Positions 33,365-36,922 of a stretch of DNA of 36,922 bases are shown piece after piece (positions within the stretch are counted from its first letter, which is position 1; the number at the start of each line of letters is the position of its first letter). The notes under the pieces were generated by a model. That model did no database searches. It was not told where the DNA came from and saw only the letters and a list, made by a program, of their open reading frames with translations. The translations under genes were made by a program, and so were the position numbers. The DNA comes from Faecalimonas sp. (lineage in GTDB: Bacteria; Bacillota; Clostridia; Lachnospirales; Lachnospiraceae): the NCBI GenBank assembly GCA_020024645.1, contig JAHHTN010000015.1:1-36922 (forward strand), read 5' to 3'.

Positions 33365-34726
33365 TTATCCAATTTGAATTTTCTCCAACGGTGATGTTGA
33401 AGGTGCTTGTTTTTTTGTAAATGAGAATGCTAAAAGCATTGTTAATGAGCCAACTCTTCCGAATATCATTAAAAAGGCAAGAAGACTATGAGAAAGAGTA
33501 CTCAATCCAGGAGTTATTCCTGTTGTTAAACCTACTGTTGCAATAGCAGATACACTTTCAAAAATAGAATCCAGTAAGTTTATTTCTTCTATACGAGAAA
33601 TAAACATTCCGATGGATAAAGAAAGTGTGATGTATAAAATAAATACACAAGTTGCTTTCCTTGTAATACAATCCTCCAAACGTCTTCCGAAGATTTCCGA
33701 AGATTTTCGGTTTCGGAATGTAGTAAGGACAGAAAGAAAAAGTACAGCGAAAGTAGTTGTTTTAATTCCACCAGCAGTTGATCCGGGTGAACCACCTACA
33801 AGCATGAGGAGAATCATAATAAATTGCCCTGTCTGTGTAAGGCTAGCAAGATCAATTGTATTAAATCCCGCGGTTCTTGAACTAACTGATTGAAAACTTG
33901 AGGCTGCTAATTGTTCAGATAAAGAAAGCTTTTCAAACATAGGAGTACCTTGTTCACAAATAAATAGAAGTAAACCACCACCTACAATAAGAAAAACGGT
34001 TACGGATAGTACAAGTTTTGTATGTAAGTGCATTTTATGAAAATGCCATTTCGTTGTAAGAATATCATGCCATACAAAAAATCCAAGACCTCCAATAATA
34101 ATAAGTAACATGATGATGATGTTTACATACCAATTTCCAATTTCTCCGGTTAGAGAAGAGTATGGTTGTACAGTTCCCATTAAATCAAATCCAGCATTAC
34201 AAAAAGCGGAAATACTGTGGAATATAGAATACCAAATGCCTTTTTTTAGTCCAAATAAGGAGCAAAAATGGAAAGAAAGTAAAAGTGCACCTAGTCCTTC
34301 GATAAGAAACGTACCTATTATAATGAAACGTGTCATCTTAACAATTCCACCAATTTGTGGTGCTGATACGGAGTTTTGCATCAATGAACGAGATACAAGC
34401 CCAATTTTTCTCTTAGTAATAGTCATAATCGAAATACAAAGAGTCATAAATCCGATTCCGCCTACTTGTATTAGACCAAGAATAACAACTTGTCCAAAAA
34501 AAGACCAATGAGTGTAAGTATCAACTTTAATTAGTCCAGTTACGCAAGTTGCTGAAGTTGCGGTAAAAAATCCTGTAAAGAAATTTGCATCTTGTGGCTG
34601 ACGTACAGCAACTGGAAGACTTAAAAGGCATGAACCAATTAAGATGATCGTACAATACCCAAATAAAAGAATCTTCATCGGAGAAAGATGAAGAAAATAA
34701 TTTTGAACTTTATGTATAGTTGACAT
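33365..34726 (-). CDS. ktrB: KtrB/TrkH-type potassium uptake membrane subunit
   Basis: 453 residues with eight core membrane helices in four MPM-like repeats. The four pore loops show the expected glycine-centred filters: ATSATCVTGLIKVDT, ISAFCNAGFDLMG, SSRTAGFNTIDL and IATVGLTTGITPG. STAGGIKTTTFAVL marks the gating region. It transports K+, probably with Na+, together with KtrA. The first gene of a two-gene minus-strand operon; GAGGTAATTT lies before ATG. The length suits KtrB. Confidence 0.94.
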   Translation of the reverse strand: MSTIHKVQNYFLHLSPMKILLFGYCTIILIGSCLLSLPVAVRQPQDANFFTGFFTATSATCVTGLIKVDTYTHWSFFGQVVILGLIQVGGIGFMTLCISIMTITKRKIGLVSRSLMQNSVSAPQIGGIVKMTRFIIIGTFLIEGLGALLLSFHFCSLFGLKKGIWYSIFHSISAFCNAGFDLMGTVQPYSSLTGEIGNWYVNIIIMLLIIIGGLGFFVWHDILTTKWHFHKMHLHTKLVLSVTVFLIVGGGLLLFICEQGTPMFEKLSLSEQLAASSFQSVSSRTAGFNTIDLASLTQTGQFIMILLMLVGGSPGSTAGGIKTTTFAVLFLSVLTTFRNRKSSEIFGRRLEDCITRKATCVFILYITLSLSIGMFISRIEEINLLDSIFESVSAIATVGLTTGITPGLSTLSHSLLAFLMIFGRVGSLTMLLAFSFTKKQAPSTSPLEKIQIG

Positions 34727-34841
34727 AATAAATTACCTCTTTACTAAAAATAGTCAAATCATATAAATAATAAGAGTTTAATAATTAAAAGAGTATAAAG
34801 AAAAGCAGTATAGTATAAAGATTTTATAAAAAAAATAGTTC

Positions 34842-34870
34842 TTGAATTTCATAAGATAATACATTATACT
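34842..34870 (+). promoter_or_regulatory. Promoter for gdhA
   Basis: TTGAAT (34842-34847), 17-nt spacer and TATACT (34865-34870) predict a start near 34877. A small perfect repeat GTGTT-AAA-AACAC lies at that start (34877-34889) and could be an operator. Confidence 0.6.
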
Positions 34871-34891
34871 AATAAAGTGTTAAAAACACAA
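34863..34891 (-). promoter_or_regulatory. Possible promoter for ktrB-ktrA overlapping the gdhA promoter
   Basis: On the minus strand, TTGTGT (34891-34886), 17-nt spacer and TATAAT (34868-34863). It would overlap the gdhA -10 region head-on and give a leader of about 130 nt. The -35 is weak. Confidence 0.3.
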
Positions 34892-34892
34892 A

Positions 34893-34920
34893 AGCCGTAC
34901 AGAAGATAGTCTGCACGGCT
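34893..34920 (+). promoter_or_regulatory. Hairpin in the gdhA leader
   Basis: AGCCGT-A-CAGA pairs with TCTG-C-ACGGCT (one A-C mismatch, 6-nt loop), then GATTTTG and the AGGAGG site. It may be an attenuator or mRNA 5' stabiliser; the T run is too weak for a confident terminator. Confidence 0.5.
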
Positions 34921-34945
34921 GATTTTGAATTAGGAGGTAGAAGTT

Positions 34946-36280
34946 ATGTCATATGTAGATGAGGTAATCGAATTAGTAGTAAAGAAAAATCCGGCAGAAC
35001 CGGAATTTCATCAGGCAGTAAAAGAAGTATTGGAATCTTTGCGTGTTGTTGTAGAGGCAAATGAGGAACAGTATAGAAGAGATGCTTTATTAGAAAGAAT
35101 GGTAGAACCAGAAAGACAGTTTAAATTTCGCATACCTTGGGTAGATGATAATGGTCAAGTTCATGTCAATACAGGATACCGAGTTCAGTTTAACAGTGCA
35201 ATCGGTCCTTATAAAGGTGGATTACGTTTACATCCTTCTGTAAATTTAGGAATCATCAAATTCTTGGGATTTGAACAAGTGTTTAAAAATTCATTGACAG
35301 GACTTCCAATCGGTGGAGGAAAAGGTGGGAGTGACTTTGATCCTAAAGGAAAATCAGATAGAGAGATTATGAGATTTTGTCAGAGTTTTATGACCGAATT
35401 ATGTAAATATATTGGTGCTGATACTGATGTTCCAGCAGGTGATATCGGAACAGGAGCGAGAGAAATTGGATTTTTATTTGGCCAATATAAACGTATTCGT
35501 GGAGTATATGAAGGTGTGCTTACAGGAAAAGGATTAAGTTACGGTGGTTCACTAGCAAGAAAAGAAGCAACAGGATATGGGCTTTTGTATTTAACAGAAG
35601 AAATGTTAAAATTGAATGGGATTGATCTTGCGGGGAAAACAGTTGCTGTTTCAGGTGCTGGTAATGTGGCAATTTATGCTACAGAAAAAGCACAACAGTT
35701 GGGAGCAAAAGTTGTAACAGTAAGTGACTCTACAGGCTGGATTTACGATTCTGAAGGAATAGATTTGGAAGCGTTAAAAGAAATCAAAGAAGTAAAACGT
35801 GAAAGATTAACAGAATATATAAAATATAGACCGAATGCAGAGTATCACGAAGGGACAGGTGTATGGTCTGTTAAAGTTGATATTGCTCTTCCATGTGCAA
35901 CACAGAATGAATTGAATTTGGAAGATGCGAAAGCGTTAGTTGCAAATGGAGTTATTGCGGTTGCAGAAGGTGCAAATATGCCTACTACATTGGAAGCGAC
36001 AGAATATTTTCAGAAAAATGGTGTGTTATTTGCCCCAGGTAAAGCTGCAAATGCAGGGGGTGTAGCTACATCCGCACTAGAAATGTCTCAGAATAGCGAA
36101 AGATTGAGCTGGAGTTTTGAAGAAGTGGATGGGAAATTGAAGGATATTATGGTAAATATCTGTCATAACATGATAGAAGCTGCTGAAAAATATAATATGA
36201 AAGGCGATTATGTTGCAGGAGCAAATATTGCAGGATTTGAAAAGGTGGCTGAAGCAATGATGGCACAGGGTGTGGTATAA
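34946..36280 (+). CDS. gdhA: Glutamate dehydrogenase, hexameric clostridial type
   Basis: 444 residues. The substrate domain has YKGGLRLHPSVNLGIIKFLG, FKNSLTGLPIGGGKGG and SDFDPKGKSDREIMRFCQSF. Lys90, Lys114 and Lys126 correspond to the glutamate-binding and catalytic lysines of Clostridium symbiosum GDH. PAGDIGTGAREIGFLFGQYK follows. The nucleotide domain begins near residue 225 with VAVSGAGNVAIYATEKA. It interconverts glutamate and 2-oxoglutarate plus ammonia. Cofactor choice is not certain from sequence; the NADP-type label is common for this form. AGGAGG lies 8 nt before ATG. It is monocistronic with its own promoter and leader hairpin. Confidence 0.97.
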   Translation: MSYVDEVIELVVKKNPAEPEFHQAVKEVLESLRVVVEANEEQYRRDALLERMVEPERQFKFRIPWVDDNGQVHVNTGYRVQFNSAIGPYKGGLRLHPSVNLGIIKFLGFEQVFKNSLTGLPIGGGKGGSDFDPKGKSDREIMRFCQSFMTELCKYIGADTDVPAGDIGTGAREIGFLFGQYKRIRGVYEGVLTGKGLSYGGSLARKEATGYGLLYLTEEMLKLNGIDLAGKTVAVSGAGNVAIYATEKAQQLGAKVVTVSDSTGWIYDSEGIDLEALKEIKEVKRERLTEYIKYRPNAEYHEGTGVWSVKVDIALPCATQNELNLEDAKALVANGVIAVAEGANMPTTLEATEYFQKNGVLFAPGKAANAGGVATSALEMSQNSERLSWSFEEVDGKLKDIMVNICHNMIEAAEKYNMKGDYVAGANIAGFEKVAEAMMAQGVV

Positions 36281-36302
36281 TACAGTTTTTGGAAGATAAA
36301 AG

Positions 36303-36347
36303 GATTTGCCAAAATAATTCGAATAGTCGAGTTTATTTTGGCAAATC
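36303..36347. terminator. Hairpin after gdhA
   Basis: GATTTGCCAAAATAA (36303-36317) pairs perfectly over 15 bp with 36333-36347 around a 15-nt loop. No T run follows on the plus strand, so termination may be inefficient; the minus strand has a better U-rich tail. Confidence 0.6.
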
Positions 36348-36377
36348 TCGTTAAAAATAAAAAAAGTAAAAAAAGTG

Positions 36378-36407
36378 TTGACAATTCAATAAATATAATA
36401 GTATAAT
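36378..36407 (+). promoter_or_regulatory. Promoter for the tRNA array
   Basis: A perfect TTGACA (36378-36383), 18-nt spacer and perfect TATAAT (36402-36407), 35 nt before the first tRNA. This is a strong consensus, as expected for stable RNA. Confidence 0.8.
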
Positions 36408-36442
36408 AACGAAGCAGGTTTGAGTTGCAAACAATAAAATAT

Positions 36443-36516
36443 GGCGGGATAGCTCAGTTGGCTAGAGCATACGGTTCATACCCGTAGTGTCGCTGGTTCG
36501 AATCCAGTTCCCGCTA
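36443..36516 (+). tRNA. tRNA-Met (CAT), copy 1
   Basis: A 74-nt cloverleaf. The acceptor arm is GGCGGGA with TCCCGCT, the D arm starts with GCTC, and the anticodon stem is TACGG/CCGTA with loop TTCATAC (anticodon CAT). The T arm contains GGTTCGAAT. It resembles elongator tRNA-Met of Firmicutes; an initiator or tRNA-Ile2 is less likely. CCA is not encoded. Confidence 0.93.
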
Positions 36517-36522
36517 CTATAT

Positions 36523-36595
36523 GGGATCATAGCTCAGCTGGGAGAGCACCTGCCTTACAAGCAGGGGGTCACAGGTTCGAGCCCTGTTGGTCCCA
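36523..36595 (+). tRNA. tRNA-Val (TAC), copy 1
   Basis: A 73-nt cloverleaf. Acceptor GGGATCA/TGGTCCC, anticodon stem CCTGC/GCAGG with loop CTTACAA (anticodon TAC), T loop TTCGAGC. CCA is not encoded. It is separated from the Met gene by 6 nt. Confidence 0.95.
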
Positions 36596-36615
36596 TATAA
36601 TTTAAAACAGAATAT

Positions 36616-36689
36616 GGCGGGATAGCTCAGTTGGCTAGAGCATACGGTTCATACCCGTAGTGTCGCTGGTTCGAATCCAGTTCCCGCTA
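36616..36689 (+). tRNA. tRNA-Met (CAT), copy 2
   Basis: Identical to copy 1, displaced by 173 bp. Confidence 0.93.
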
Positions 36690-36695
36690 CTATAT

Positions 36696-36768
36696 GGGAT
36701 CATAGCTCAGCTGGGAGAGCACCTGCCTTACAAGCAGGGGGTCACAGGTTCGAGCCCTGTTGGTCCCA
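36696..36768 (+). tRNA. tRNA-Val (TAC), copy 2
   Basis: Identical to copy 1, displaced by 173 bp. Confidence 0.95.
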
Positions 36769-36788
36769 TATAATTTAAAACAGAATAT

Positions 36789-36862
36789 GGCGGGATAGCT
36801 CAGTTGGCTAGAGCATACGGTTCATACCCGTAGTGTCGCTGGTTCGAATCCAGTTCCCGCTA
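36789..36862 (+). tRNA. tRNA-Met (CAT), copy 3
   Basis: Identical to copies 1 and 2, displaced by a further 173 bp. Confidence 0.93.
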
Positions 36863-36868
36863 CTATAT

Positions 36869-36922
36869 GGGATCATAGCTCAGCTGGGAGAGCACCTGCC
36901 TTACAAGCAGGGGGTCACAGGT
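36869..36922 (+). tRNA. tRNA-Val (TAC), copy 3, cut by window end
   Basis: The first 54 nt match copies 1 and 2, including the anticodon arm. The window ends inside the T arm, so the gene is partial here only because of the boundary. Confidence 0.9.

Larger units (their letters stand above)
36443..36922 (+). repeat. Tandem 173-bp tRNA-Met/tRNA-Val repeat, at least 2.8 units
   Basis: Units begin at 36443, 36616 and 36789. Genes and spacers look identical between units, including the 20-nt spacer after tRNA-Val that contains TATAAT. Such identity points to recent tandem duplication or ongoing gene conversion. Confidence 0.93.

Noticed and set aside
34110..34511. 133-codon plus-strand frame inside ktrB
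   Set aside because: Shadow of the minus-strand transporter gene, low complexity and without a ribosome binding site.
1..36922. CRISPR array, insertion sequence, integrase or prophage genes
   Set aside because: No regularly spaced short repeats, transposase or phage genes were found; the only tandem repeat is the tRNA array.

Overview
The window reads as chromosomal DNA of a low-GC, AT-rich monoderm Firmicute, most likely a member of the Clostridia close to Lachnospiraceae. The evidence is A/T-rich codon use, strong AGGAGG-type ribosome binding sites, a CIRCE-controlled hrcA-grpE-dnaK-dnaJ operon, single-chain clostridial-type PurL, a Clostridium-type hexameric glutamate dehydrogenase, and tRNA genes without an encoded CCA end. 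The genus cannot be fixed from the sequence alone. Most genes are housekeeping. The unusual material lies at the left edge (1-1483), around 22.4-23.8 kb, and at the right edge (tRNA array).

Layout. (1) 1-1483: the C-terminal part of a DUF2207 membrane protein whose Gly/Ser/Cys tail overlaps the start of a radical SAM/SPASM peptide-maturase-like enzyme, followed by a long hairpin. (2) 1682-2113: a small YdcZ-type membrane protein. (3) 2114-9035: a competence operon with its own promoter: comEA, an OmpR-type response regulator, a membrane histidine kinase, a GerMN lipoprotein, comEC and holA. (4) 9071-12088: lepA and hemW, separated by a long palindrome. (5) 12200-13219: an FMN-dependent alpha-hydroxy-acid dehydrogenase with an N-terminal Cys cluster. 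(6) 13283-18804: heat-shock operon hrcA-grpE-dnaK-dnaJ plus a GNAT acetyltransferase. (7) 18914-22361: lgt, a MATE transporter, ridA and an Mrp/ApbC ATPase.

(8) 22416-23430: a promoter flanked by two LexA-like boxes, which drives a 62-codon remnant of a DNA-repair-type radical SAM gene and its normally paired TIGR03915/DUF4130 partner. (9) 23538-26259: an HPr-like protein lacking the active-site His, and a fused nuclease/XPD-like helicase. (10) 26302-31870: a LysR regulator on the minus strand, a TIGR01906 membrane protein and purL. (11) 32008-34726: a KdpE-like orphan response regulator converging on a ktrB-ktrA potassium uptake operon. (12) 34946-36280: gdhA with its own promoter and leader hairpin. 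(13) 36378-36922: a promoter and a tandem array of identical 173-bp units, each tRNA-Met(CAT) plus tRNA-Val(TAC), cut by the window edge.

Best candidates for something undescribed are the radical SAM enzyme coupled to a Cys-containing tail of a DUF2207 protein, and the doubly deleted radical SAM remnant retained under a putative SOS promoter in front of its intact partner. No CRISPR array, insertion sequence, prophage or rRNA gene was seen. No gene-free stretch exceeds 300 bases.
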